From the NCBI GenBank assembly GCA_030426385.1, contig JAUHYI010000005.1, positions 1 to 64,000 of the forward strand: a DNA stretch of 64,000 nt, read 5' to 3'. Shown one piece after another: positions 51,841-59,727 of this stretch. The first letter of the stretch is position 1. Each line of letters opens with the position of its first letter. The stretch comes from Phycisphaerae bacterium (GTDB lineage: Bacteria; Planctomycetota; Phycisphaerae; Phycisphaerales; Phycisphaeraceae). The notes under the pieces were generated by a model, which saw only the letters and a program-made list of their open reading frames with translations, was not told where the DNA came from and did no database searches. Position numbers and translations under genes: made by a program.

Positions 51841-52701
51841 TTACCTGGGCATGGGTTTGGGCCCCGTGCGATTCAGATCGCCCAGGGACCGATCGAATTC
51901 CCGGGGATCGCCGGGATCAAACTCGTAAAACAACCGGGCCACTTCGCGACCTAGTTTTTGCGCGATCAGTTGCATGCCTTGCACTTCGGCGGCATTGGCA
52001 TTTTCGATCGTGATCGCACGCATCGGCATTTCCACCTCAACCATTTGCCCCGGCGTTTCCGCGGTCACGCTGGCGGGAAACAATCGCTTGCGCTCGACCA
52101 CGTCAATGATTTTTACTTCGCCGGTCGCGCTGGGTTGAATGGTCCCCGCACCCGCGCGTGCTTGTGCATCGAGTACGGCCACATGGATCACCTGTTGGGC
52201 ACCCAAAGCCTGGCCAATTTTATCGATCGGCGTGGAAGCAAAATCTTTGCCCAGTTTGTGCCGCAGGGCAGTCATTTCCGATTGATCGATCATCAATGGC
52301 TCGATGTCTTTCACCCGTTCACGCAGGTCGCGATCGATGCGCCAGGCCACCGCTTCGGATTGCCCGGTCAGGCCCATGTATTCCTGGGGATCATCCACCA
52401 GTACCACCGTTGGCCGTAGTTGCAATTCATACATCGCTGGTTGTTTGCATCCGACCAACCCGATCGCCAAACCGACGAGCAACAGGGCCAACACACCATG
52501 TCGTCTGTGCGTTCGCATGCGACGCGGCGCTGCCTGTTCAGATCGTATTGCGATTGCTGCCATTACTGACATGGCTATTGCTTTTGTTGCTGATACCACG
52601 GACATCACATCGGACGTCACATCGCCTTGCGGCGTGGCATAGAAAACCGCATCGTCATATGCATGGGCCGATGACGGCGTTTGGCTTTTTGATTCATTCA
52701 T
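51841..52701 (-). CDS. Unknown lipoprotein, second of a related pair
   Basis: 286 residues. The ATG at 52701 overlaps the upstream gene's stop by four bases. The first 60 residues are hydrophilic or weakly hydrophobic. The lipoprotein signal MRTHRRHGVLALLLVGLAIG to VGC starts at an internal Met62, so a start at 52518 is also possible. The mature domain has YELQLRPTVVLVDDPQEYMG, MTALRHKLGKDFASTPIDKI, ALGAQQVIHVAVLDAQARAG and GEVKIIDVVERKRLFPA. It shares this pattern with the upstream lipoprotein. It resembles TolB-amino-terminal-like or CsgG-like lipoproteins only vaguely. Function is unknown. Confidence 0.7.
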   Translation of the reverse strand: MNESKSQTPSSAHAYDDAVFYATPQGDVTSDVMSVVSATKAIAMSVMAAIAIRSEQAAPRRMRTHRRHGVLALLLVGLAIGLVGCKQPAMYELQLRPTVVLVDDPQEYMGLTGQSEAVAWRIDRDLRERVKDIEPLMIDQSEMTALRHKLGKDFASTPIDKIGQALGAQQVIHVAVLDAQARAGAGTIQPSATGEVKIIDVVERKRLFPASVTAETPGQMVEVEMPMRAITIENANAAEVQGMQLIAQKLGREVARLFYEFDPGDPREFDRSLGDLNRTGPKPMPR

Positions 52702-53381
52702 TTTTTCATCACCGTGTGTTGTTGAAACAAATTGACCGTGGCCACCGTAAATGCATCGACCATGCCCGCTTCAATCGCGGACAGATCAGAATTGACCACG
52801 CCCACCACGGTATCGTTCGGATACCGGGCGCTGACCGTTTCCAGATACACGTAATCATCGGGCGTTTTGCTTTGGGCTTCGACCACGCCGATTTTTGCCG
52901 TGATCTGGCCACGCTGCACATTCGAATCGCCCGGCTCATTGGTGCGGTATTCGATCAGATCCACATGCACGATTCGACCCACTTCCAGTTTCTTGAGCAA
53001 TTGCCCAAACGGCATGGTGGTCCAGGCTTGATGTCGATTGGTAAACGCCATCACATCGTCGGGCCTGACCAGTTTGGCGCCGGGGATTTGCATGGCTAAC
53101 TGTCCGCTCAGCGCTTTGCATAATTTCGTGCGAGCTTCGGGATAGTGATACAGCAGCGACGCATCCGCACTGACCATCACCGCAATTTCCTGGTCGTTTA
53201 ATCCCAGGTACCTCGCGTCGACTTCGTGTTTGCTCGGCCCGCCGAACGGCCCCTGCAAAATAAAACCTGCGACGTTGCAGCTCGACAGGCTCAACATCAG
53301 GCTCAGCAGCATGAACGCGACGACGTAATGCACCCTGCGTTTTGTCATACGTTTTATGAGGGGTAGTTTTCGTTCACGCAT
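52698..53381 (-). CDS. Unknown lipoprotein, first of a related pair
   Basis: About 227 residues from the ATG at 53381 (MRERKLPLIKRMTKRRVHYV); a TTG at 53390 is in frame. The signal peptide ends LSLMLSLSSC, a lipobox. The mature part has QEIAVMVSADASLLYHYPEA, AMQIPGAKLVRPDDVMAFTN, LLKKLEVGRIVHVDLIEYRT, ITAKIGVVEAQSKTPDDYVY and DTVVGVVNSDLSAIEAGMVD. Local similarity to the next gene (xxIVHVxLIEYRT vs QQVIHVAVLDAQA, followed by a strand xVKIxxV) suggests ancient duplication. It is coupled by an ATGA overlap to the second lipoprotein, 90 bases after DUF2752. Function is unknown. Confidence 0.7.
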   Translation of the reverse strand: MRERKLPLIKRMTKRRVHYVVAFMLLSLMLSLSSCNVAGFILQGPFGGPSKHEVDARYLGLNDQEIAVMVSADASLLYHYPEARTKLCKALSGQLAMQIPGAKLVRPDDVMAFTNRHQAWTTMPFGQLLKKLEVGRIVHVDLIEYRTNEPGDSNVQRGQITAKIGVVEAQSKTPDDYVYLETVSARYPNDTVVGVVNSDLSAIEAGMVDAFTVATVNLFQQHTVMKK

Positions 53382-53478
53382 AGCATTCAATCCGTGGTAG
53401 GTGCAGGGCAGTCGGCGAGATAACTTGCGGGATGGACCGCGTCGGTGCGATAGAGTTCAGGGTTGATTCGCCCACATG

Positions 53479-54027
53479 TTATCCGCCCATATGGGTGACC
53501 TGCCAGATTTTATAAATCCATGCCACGCCCAACAGTGTAATTAAGATCACCAATGGCATCGGTCGCCACAGCCTTCGCGTGATCGGTCCAATCGCTGCGC
53601 CGGTAAACATGGCAATACCACTGATCACCGCCAACATGGCCGTTCCCAGAGCCAACAACGCCCCGGCAGGTTGAGCCACAGCCGCACGATCGAGTCGCCC
53701 ATGTGCCGCGTAGCTGAAAGACGTGGTCATACCACACGTCACGCAAGGCCAGCCTGTCATGGTTTTGAATGAACACTCAGGCAAGCCCAATTGCGTATGC
53801 GTGCCGAGCCCCTCGTTGGCAGGCGTCAGATATCGGGCCAACCCCAGCACGCCCAGGCATGCCACGAACACAATCGCAGCGACCACACGGTTGGACATGA
53901 TCGAATTCGACACCGGAGCAGGCGGCGATATCGAAGGTTCCTGCATGAGTTCGGGAGATGCCGACGTGTGCTCTGGTGACGTGGCGGAAGGTGTCGTTTG
54001 GATTGGGGTAGGGGGAGATTGATACAT
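53479..54027 (-). CDS. DUF2752 membrane protein
   Basis: 182 residues. The DUF2752 signature is LPECSFKTMTGWPCVTCGMT, then TSFSYAAHGRLDRAAVAQPA (the CPxCGxT/S core). Three predicted helices are VVAAIVFVACLGVLGLARYL, ALLALGTAMLAVISGIAMFT and MPLVILITLLGVAWIYKIWQ. A Pro/Ser/Thr-rich cytosolic or exported tail of about 45 residues precedes the first helix. DUF2752 proteins are small inner-membrane proteins of unknown role, common in planctomycetes and Bacteroidetes. The gene starts a co-directional group with two lipoproteins and a glycosyltransferase. Confidence 0.88.
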   Translation of the reverse strand: MYQSPPTPIQTTPSATSPEHTSASPELMQEPSISPPAPVSNSIMSNRVVAAIVFVACLGVLGLARYLTPANEGLGTHTQLGLPECSFKTMTGWPCVTCGMTTSFSYAAHGRLDRAAVAQPAGALLALGTAMLAVISGIAMFTGAAIGPITRRLWRPMPLVILITLLGVAWIYKIWQVTHMGG

Positions 54028-54100
54028 AAGGGATGGTGGATTGAAACAGAATAGAAGGCAAGGTTGTCTACGTGTGGGATGCGGCGGCTAGTGCGGTCGG

Positions 54101-54195
54101 CATGTGGGAAGTATGTGAAGGAGCATGAGGGTGGAGCATGGGGGAGGCATGGAGGGGAAGCGTGGGGGGTGGGGGGGATTAAGTGGGGGGGTGGT
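54101..54195. repeat. G-rich tract upstream of pssA
   Basis: ATGTGGGAAGTATGTGAAGG, GGAGCATGGGGGAGGCATGG and AAGCGTGGGGGGTGGGGGGG units lie between the divergent starts of DUF2752 and pssA, ending 17 bases before the pssA ATG. Confidence 0.85.
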
Positions 54196-54211
54196 GATAT
54201 GATAGACGATC

Positions 54212-55264
54212 ATGATCGATCGTTATGCCAACACGCCGACCGAAGCCAGCTCGCCGGATCCGGAACAGGAACCGGGCGATAGTGCTATCGAGTCTCCATG
54301 TTCTACCGAGACTACCGAGCCTGCTGAGGCAGCCAAGTCTGGCGAGTCTAACGAGACCACCGACGCGGAGGCCCTCATCCCACGGCGCCGGAGAAAATAC
54401 CTGCCCGAGCGCACGTTCGTAATTTTTCCCACATTATGCACCTTGGCCAACGTCATGTGTGGGTTCGCCGCGATTTTTTATGCCAGCAAGGAAATCGGCC
54501 TGGTTTACGATGCCAGCGGTATGGTCATCATTAAAGGATGGATGCCTCTGGGGTGGACCCCTTTGACCGTCGCCGCTGCATTCGTGTTCACCGGCATGAT
54601 TTTCGATGGCCTCGACGGTCGCATCGCGCGACTGACCCACAGTACTTCTGAGTTGGGCGAACAGCTTGATTCCATGGCCGATATGGTGACGTTCGGCGTG
54701 GCGCCTGCATTCATCGCCACGCAGTTGGTCATAGGTTCGCAGATGCCGTTTTTGACCCAGGAGGGCGATGCGGTTTTCAATCGCGCGGCACTGGTCATTG
54801 CCGGGTTGTATGTGGCATGTGCCGCGCTACGACTGGCACGTTTCAATGTTGAAACGCTCAGCGGTGAGGATACCGATCACATGTCGTTTGCAGGCATGCC
54901 ATCGCCCGGCGCTGCGGGCACGATTGTCAGTTTGACCCTGTTGCACCAACATTTTCTAGCCCATGAGATGGGCGATCACTGGTCGGTCATCGCTTCGTCG
55001 GTAGTGATTGTGGGAATCATGTTGTTGTGTGCGTTGGCCATGGTCACACGCATGCGTTACGCCCACGTGCTCAATCGTTATTTGCGCGGCCGCGCACCGT
55101 TGAGCTATCTGGTATTGGCGGTGTTGGTCGGGGGCTTGTTGATCATTCGCCTGCAACTTTCCGTGGCCACCGCGTTCGTCATCTATGCCTTGTCGGGCCC
55201 GGTCGCTGCGGGTTGGTCATGGTTGCATCGCAAATCCAGGCAACCCCAACAATCCAGCAACTAG
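54212..55264 (+). CDS. pssA: Phosphatidylserine synthase (CDP-diacylglycerol--serine O-phosphatidyltransferase)
   Basis: 350 residues. An integral membrane enzyme making phosphatidylserine from CDP-diacylglycerol and serine, precursor of phosphatidylethanolamine. The CDP-alcohol phosphatidyltransferase motif is complete: DGLDGRIARLTHSTSELGEQ then LDSMADMVTFGVAP (D-G-x2-A-R-x8-G-x3-D-x3-D). Before it are FVIFPTLCTLANVMCGFAAI and the helices; after it FAGMPSPGAAGTIVSLTLL, typical of type II PssA. The first 60 residues are Ser/Thr/Glu-rich with no homology expected. The C-terminus ends in a basic tail. The decarboxylase psd is not adjacent. Confidence 0.93.
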   Translation: MIDRYANTPTEASSPDPEQEPGDSAIESPCSTETTEPAEAAKSGESNETTDAEALIPRRRRKYLPERTFVIFPTLCTLANVMCGFAAIFYASKEIGLVYDASGMVIIKGWMPLGWTPLTVAAAFVFTGMIFDGLDGRIARLTHSTSELGEQLDSMADMVTFGVAPAFIATQLVIGSQMPFLTQEGDAVFNRAALVIAGLYVACAALRLARFNVETLSGEDTDHMSFAGMPSPGAAGTIVSLTLLHQHFLAHEMGDHWSVIASSVVIVGIMLLCALAMVTRMRYAHVLNRYLRGRAPLSYLVLAVLVGGLLIIRLQLSVATAFVIYALSGPVAAGWSWLHRKSRQPQQSSN

Positions 55265-55429
55265 GCCACAACCCATTCAATCTAGAGATTGATGTTTAAC
55301 GGACGACGCGCCATCGTCCCGTTTCGTGTGCAGAAAACGTCCTTGTTTCATAGACGCAAACGCTACGATTGAAATGGGAATGCTAGATCGCCTGTTATCA
55401 ATTCCGTTAAAAATTCGCGCGGTCTAAAA
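55265..55429. other. Spacer after pssA
   Basis: The first part of the 387-base convergent gap between pssA and ptsH. No terminator with a T-run was found. The remaining bases hold palindromic repeat copy C. Confidence 0.45.
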
Positions 55430-55566
55430 CCAATCTCACAAAAATACGCGTGGGGTTTTATAGTTAGCCGCCGCCTTCATGGCAGCGCGAAACGTGTGGA
55501 AAACATAGGCCCTCGCGCCGCCATGAAGGCGGCGGCTAACACGCGAGTTTTAAGTGGAATGCCTAT
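55430..55566. repeat. MITE-like palindromic repeat, copy C (best paired arms)
   Basis: TTAGCCGCCGCC-type arm at 55464-55490 and its complement at 55513-55539 pair over 27 bases with one mismatch, around a 22-base loop. Outer ends (CCAATCTCACAAAAATACGCG and ACGCGAGTTTTAAGTGG) match the ends of copy B less exactly. On transcription from either side it would give a very stable hairpin, so it may also act as a bidirectional terminator or processing site. Confidence 0.75.
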
Positions 55567-55651
55567 GAAATTTCCCAGCCAATAAACCACTCGGTATTCA
55601 CCGGGGGCTAGGACGGATGGCATAAATTTTTTGTCGGATATGAGGCGGCGT

Positions 55652-55939
55652 TTATTCTTCGCCGAACTTATCGTCAACCAATTGCGTCAGCGCGGTGATG
55701 GCTTCGGTCGCATCGGGGCCTTCGGCGGTGATCTGCAGCTTTGTGCCTTTGGTGGCACCGAGCATCATCACTTGAAAGATGCTTTTGCCGTCGGCTGTTT
55801 GTGAGCCGTTGGCAATTTTGATGACGCTCTGGTAACTGTTGGCTGTGTCGACAAACGCCATCGCAGGTCGGGCGTGCATGCCCAGTTTGTTGGCAATAAT
55901 CACATCAGCAGCAGCATGGGGTGTTTGGGTTGAAGACAT
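55652..55939 (-). CDS. ptsH: HPr family phosphocarrier protein
   Basis: 95 residues from the ATG at 55939; the frame opens further upstream in C-rich tract sequence that encodes Gly/Ser and is not conserved. The active-site segment is ANKLGMHARPAMAFV (His22, phosphorylated by EI), and the regulatory Ser is in DGKSIFQVMML (Ser53). The C-terminus VDDKFGEE is usual. With ptsN and hpf upstream and no sugar-specific EIIBC gene, it is probably the NPr-like carrier of a regulatory PTS rather than a sugar transporter part. EI (ptsI/ptsP) and HPr kinase are not in the window. Confidence 0.93.
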   Translation of the reverse strand: MSSTQTPHAAADVIIANKLGMHARPAMAFVDTANSYQSVIKIANGSQTADGKSIFQVMMLGATKGTKLQITAEGPDATEAITALTQLVDDKFGEE

Positions 55940-55976
55940 CAGAATCACATTTTTGTTAATTAACAATACAAAGTCA

Positions 55977-56068
55977 GCCCCCCCCACACTTCCCCCCACA
56001 CTTCCCCCTCCACAGCTCCCCACACTTTTCCCCCATATCTCCCTTACATTTCCCTCCCACGTCTTCCC
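55977..56068. repeat. C-rich (G-tract family) array between ptsH and ptsN
   Basis: ACACTTCCCCCC units with a 12-base period at 55986 and 55998, then CTCCCCACACTTTTCCCCC and degenerate units. G lies on the coding (minus) strand, in the leader of ptsH. Confidence 0.88.
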
Positions 56069-56095
56069 TTTAGCCTCTTGTCTGCTAAAGCAGCG

Positions 56096-56572
56096 TTATC
56101 CCTGAATTTTATTCGCGTCCGCTTCGTGAATCAGCTCCACCACCGCCTCGCTGGTTGTGGCCTGTCGTAGGAATCGGCGGAACATTTCGTTTTGCAGATG
56201 GCCGAATACCGTTTCCATGGCTTGCAGATGGCTCTCGGGTTCGTCCTTGGGTGACAGCAACAGTACCACACTGTACACCGGCTGTTTATCCAATGCTTTG
56301 AAATCGATCCCTTCCTGCGACACGCCGATGGCAGCTACCATTTTCGGAATCTCGGTGTGCTTCACATGCGGCACGGCCACGCCTTTGCCAAAACCCGTGG
56401 ATCCTTTTTTCTCGCGATCCAGAATTTCCTTGATCAATTCCGGCTGAACTTCTTTCGGGGCAGCGCCCGATTTGATCAGTGCATCGATCATGGTTTCGAT
56501 CACGGTGTCACGATCGGTCGCGGTGATGTTCACCACGATGGCTTCTTGAGAAACGAAATCTGCGAGTTTCAT
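56096..56572 (-). CDS. ptsN: PTS EIIA (nitrogen-regulatory/fructose type)
   Basis: 158 residues of the EIIA-Ntr/fructose family, a phosphoryl acceptor from HPr/NPr. The phosphorylated histidine is His69 in FGKGVAVPHVKHTEIPK. Other marks are EILDREKKGSTG, VYSVVLLLSPKDEPESHLQA and FRRFLRQATTSEAVVELIHE. The arrangement hpf-ptsN-ptsH resembles the rpoN-hpf-ptsN-npr cluster of proteobacteria, although rpoN is not next to it here. A role in regulating potassium, nitrogen or envelope functions is thus more likely than sugar uptake. The 5' end is 87 bases downstream of hpf. Confidence 0.93.
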   Translation of the reverse strand: MKLADFVSQEAIVVNITATDRDTVIETMIDALIKSGAAPKEVQPELIKEILDREKKGSTGFGKGVAVPHVKHTEIPKMVAAIGVSQEGIDFKALDKQPVYSVVLLLSPKDEPESHLQAMETVFGHLQNEMFRRFLRQATTSEAVVELIHEADANKIQG

Positions 56573-56659
56573 AGACGAGGTACCGCTCTAATTACAGGGG
56601 TGAGAAAAAGGGGAATGCGTGATGGCCATCAATATTCAAATTTAAAATATTCAAAATAC

Positions 56660-56965
56660 TTAATGGGGGGGGTGTTTACGGTTACGCAACTTTTCTTTGT
56701 GATCGGTTAATTGTCGCTCGAGCTTGTCCACCGCTTCATCAATGCAGTGATATAAATCGTCGCCGGTTATGTTGACAATAAACGGGGTGGTGCCTTCGGC
56801 ATGCACGATGACTTCGACTTTCTGGCCTCGCTCGGCTTTGTCGATGATCACTTCAATGCTGGTGACACGATCAAAATAACGCGGCAGTTTGCTCGCTTTG
56901 CTTTCAACGTGTTCGCGAATGGGGGCGGTGACCTCAATATGTCGGCCTGTAACAATCATTTCCAT
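56660..56965 (-). CDS. hpf: Ribosome hibernation-promoting factor (short form)
   Basis: 101 residues, the short HPF/YfiA type that sits in the mRNA/tRNA channel of the 30S subunit and silences idle ribosomes. The conserved fold is evident: MEMIVTGRHIEVTAPIREHV, KASKLPRYFDRVTSIEVIID, KVEVIVHAEGTTPFIVNITG and DLYHCIDEAVDKLERQLTDH. It ends KEKLRNRKHPPH, the last residues being coded by a run of C (8 G on the + strand). It has no long-form dimerisation domain. It leads the hpf-ptsN-ptsH group; rpoN is missing upstream, where a DUF502 gene lies. Confidence 0.93.
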   Translation of the reverse strand: MEMIVTGRHIEVTAPIREHVESKASKLPRYFDRVTSIEVIIDKAERGQKVEVIVHAEGTTPFIVNITGDDLYHCIDEAVDKLERQLTDHKEKLRNRKHPPH

Positions 56966-57150
56966 GGTGGAAAAAACTCCTGGACTTAGTCGGACAACTC
57001 AGCATGGCTGAGCATGTATATCGTCGCACTCAATAGGGCGAGTACGCGCTCGGAACTTGATAGCTTAGCATTTGCGGGCAAGGTTTACCCAGCCGGGGTT
57101 CAAAATTTGGCGGATCGCAGATCATGAGAGATTCCGCAGGTGGTGGCCTG

Positions 57151-58116
57151 TCAGTCGGGAGGCGTGTTGGGGAGAGTCGTGGAAGGGGTGGTGGGGGGAG
57201 TAGTGGGGGGAGTGGTAGGGGGGATGCTGGGGGGGGTAGTGGGGGGTGGGGCGATCGCGGTGGTGGAAGTTGCCGGGTGGGGAATCACTTGAGAGGGTGG
57301 CACGACGACGCCACCACTGATGGTGAACTGTAGCGCTTCTTCGATGGATATGGCCAGTTCGCGGGTGTCTTTTTTCGGAACGGTGATGACATAACCAGTA
57401 AAAGGTGTGGGTGAACTGGGGATAAATACAGTCAGGCAATGCTCGCCCGCGGCGGCTTGGATCGCACGCATGGTATTACCGGTCAGTAGTCCGACCGACC
57501 ACAGGCCCCTGCGTGGGTATTCAACCGCAACGACCTTGGAAAATTGCATTTTATCTGCGGTATCGTTACCGCCGACGAGAAAATCGGTCACTTGTTTGAC
57601 TGCGGGATAGACTTGCCGGATCAACGGAACCTTGCGCAGCAGGTCTTCGCCACGATGGACCAATCGCCTGCCGATGAAACTGCCCAGAAACGCACCAGCC
57701 ATATAAATGATGACCACAGCGACGACCAGCCCGATCAGGTCCATATACAGGGCGTTTTGCCGCCACCAATCGTTAACCAGATGGCGTTTGGTGCTGTGAG
57801 CCAACCAGCCTCGGTTGAAATTGGTCGCCTGCCATTGCTTGTATTGTTGGCCGAATTCCGTGTCGCGGCCTCGGGCGTCCATCAGGGTCTCCGAATAGAA
57901 CTGGATGTCCTCGTCGGTCGCCTGGGGCCAATGGCTGTAACTGGTGATCAACCCACGAATGCCGACGTTGATCGGTTCGGCAATGCGTGTGGAGACAAAA
58001 TTGTAGGCCCAGATGAGAATTCCGATAGTCAGAATACTGGGCAGAAGGATGGCCAGGCCTCGCAGGAAAAAATGGCGAAAATTCGCTCCGAAGCCTCGGT
58101 TTTTAGTCGCCGTCAT
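57151..58116 (-). CDS. DUF502 membrane protein
   Basis: 321 residues. The DUF502 core is seen in FRHFFLRGLAILLPSILTIG, ILIWAYNFVSTRIAEPINVG, LDLIGLVVAVVIIYMAGAFL, GSFIGRRLVHRGEDLLRKVP, LIRQVYPAVKQVTDFLVGGN, FSKVVAVEYPRRGLWSVGLL and FIPSSPTPFTGYVITVPKKD. DUF502 proteins are integral membrane proteins of unknown function, related to plant LCV-like proteins. An insert with NVGIRGLITSYSHWPQATDE and Trp-rich sequence lies between the first two helices. The C-terminal 45 residues are a Pro/Thr/Ser repeat (PPTTPPTTPPTTPSTTLPNT) coded by a C-tract at 57154-57275, which may be a later addition. Confidence 0.88.
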   Translation of the reverse strand: MTATKNRGFGANFRHFFLRGLAILLPSILTIGILIWAYNFVSTRIAEPINVGIRGLITSYSHWPQATDEDIQFYSETLMDARGRDTEFGQQYKQWQATNFNRGWLAHSTKRHLVNDWWRQNALYMDLIGLVVAVVIIYMAGAFLGSFIGRRLVHRGEDLLRKVPLIRQVYPAVKQVTDFLVGGNDTADKMQFSKVVAVEYPRRGLWSVGLLTGNTMRAIQAAAGEHCLTVFIPSSPTPFTGYVITVPKKDTRELAISIEEALQFTISGGVVVPPSQVIPHPATSTTAIAPPPTTPPSIPPTTPPTTPPTTPSTTLPNTPPD

Positions 58117-58381
58117 CGTGGGTTCCGTCGCATTAGAGTGGTCAAGGGCACCAAAAAGTAGCCAGATCAGCCAGTTATTGTAGCTATTCCACAGGGTTGT
58201 GTAGTTTCAGCGCATCATCCGAGGCCCAACGATCAAGCACCGTTATGAAATGGTGACCCGATAGGCGGGCGAGGGCTGTTTGTGAATCCCGTGATTGGCT
58301 CGCACAGTGCGGTTCGGTGAATTGGTTATCATGTTTGGCTGCAATCCCCCTGATGAAATCGTTTTTTTGGAGCTTGGCTCG

Positions 58382-59674
58382 ATGCCTGACTATCTCGATC
58401 GTGACGACCTGACCACTATTGTTCCTGATGTGCTGGCCAAACAGCCTGTGACCGATATGCATACGCATTGCTATCCGCCGACGTTCGGGGATTCATCCGA
58501 CGGCAGTGGCGAGGGTTTGTTGCTGTGGGGCATCGATGAGTTGGTGACGTACCACTACCTGATTGCTGAGGTTTATCGCGTGGTGCCCGAAAGCGAATTG
58601 CCGATCGATAAATTCTGGGCCATGACCAAAGCCCAACAGGCAGACCACATTTGGAAAAACCTGTTCGTCGAGCGCACCCCGATCGGCGAGGCTTGCCGGG
58701 GTGTGTTGACGACGCTGCACAAACTGGGCCTGGACCCCAATGAAAAAACGTTGGACAACTATCGCAAGTGGTTTGCCCAGCAGACGGCTGACCAATACAT
58801 CGATCGCGTGATGGAATTGGCCAACGTGGATTCGATCACGATGACCAACCCGGTGTTCGACGATCCGGAACGTTTGATGTGGGAAAAAAATCAGAAGGTC
58901 GGCGACGACCCGCGCTTCGAAGCAGTGCTGCGCATCGATCCGTTGTTGCGCGACTGGCCCGGTGCGGTGGCGAAGATGTCGGCATGGGGTTACGACGTCT
59001 CGGTTGAATTTACCCAGAAAACCATCGACGAAACCAAGCGATTCCTGAACCACTGGCTCGACTACATGAATGCGATTTATGTGGCGATGAGCCTGCCGCC
59101 GGAGTTTCGATACCCGAGCGATAGCGACCTGGCGGGCAACCGATTTGTGTCAGACATCCTGATGCCGGTCTTGGCCGAGCGCGGGTTGCCGTTTGCGATG
59201 ATGATCGGCTGTCACCAACAGGTGAAGCCGGAACTGCGTGATGCGGGCGACATGGTGGGTAAATCGGATGTGCAAAGCGTGGTCAGCCTGTGCCGGGAAT
59301 TTCCGAAGAATAAATTTTTCATCACGATGCTGAGCCGGGAAAACCAGCATGAGCTATGCGTGGCTGCGCGGAAATTCGGCAACCTGATGCTGTTCGGCTG
59401 TTGGTGGTTTTTGAACAACCCGTCGATCATCGAGGAAATGACCCGCGAACGTTTGGAATTGCTGGGCACCAGTTTTATCCCGCAGCATTCGGATGCCCGC
59501 GTGTTGGACCAGTTGGTCTACAAATGGGATCACAGCCGTCGCATCATCGGCGAGGTGCTGATCGACAAATACAACGACCTGATCACGGCGGGCTATCGCG
59601 TCCAGCGCGATCACATCGAACGCGATGCCCGGTTGATGCTGCGTGATAATTTCCGCGATTTTTGCAAGCGGTAA
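58382..59674 (+). CDS. Uronate isomerase-like amidohydrolase
   Basis: 430 residues from the ATG at 58382, which has GGAG nine bases upstream; the frame is open from 58295. It resembles glucuronate/uronate isomerase (UxaC), a metal-free or Zn amidohydrolase-superfamily enzyme converting glucuronate to fructuronate. Marks are VTDMHTHCYPPTFGDSSDGS (metal His27 and His29), LLLWGIDELVTYHYLIAEVY, KFWAMTKAQQADHIWKNLFV and FVSDILMPVLAERGLPFAMM. The later part has NLMLFGCWWFLNNPSIIEEM and FIPQHSDARVLDQLVYKWDH. Many planctomycetes have several such divergent UxaC-like proteins, so activity on uronates is not certain. It is a single gene in front of dus. Confidence 0.82.
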   Translation: MPDYLDRDDLTTIVPDVLAKQPVTDMHTHCYPPTFGDSSDGSGEGLLLWGIDELVTYHYLIAEVYRVVPESELPIDKFWAMTKAQQADHIWKNLFVERTPIGEACRGVLTTLHKLGLDPNEKTLDNYRKWFAQQTADQYIDRVMELANVDSITMTNPVFDDPERLMWEKNQKVGDDPRFEAVLRIDPLLRDWPGAVAKMSAWGYDVSVEFTQKTIDETKRFLNHWLDYMNAIYVAMSLPPEFRYPSDSDLAGNRFVSDILMPVLAERGLPFAMMIGCHQQVKPELRDAGDMVGKSDVQSVVSLCREFPKNKFFITMLSRENQHELCVAARKFGNLMLFGCWWFLNNPSIIEEMTRERLELLGTSFIPQHSDARVLDQLVYKWDHSRRIIGEVLIDKYNDLITAGYRVQRDHIERDARLMLRDNFRDFCKR

Positions 59675-59727
59675 ATTGCGGCGATGTAGGTCATGACCTG
59701 GCAGGGCATCAGCATTACAATAATGTC

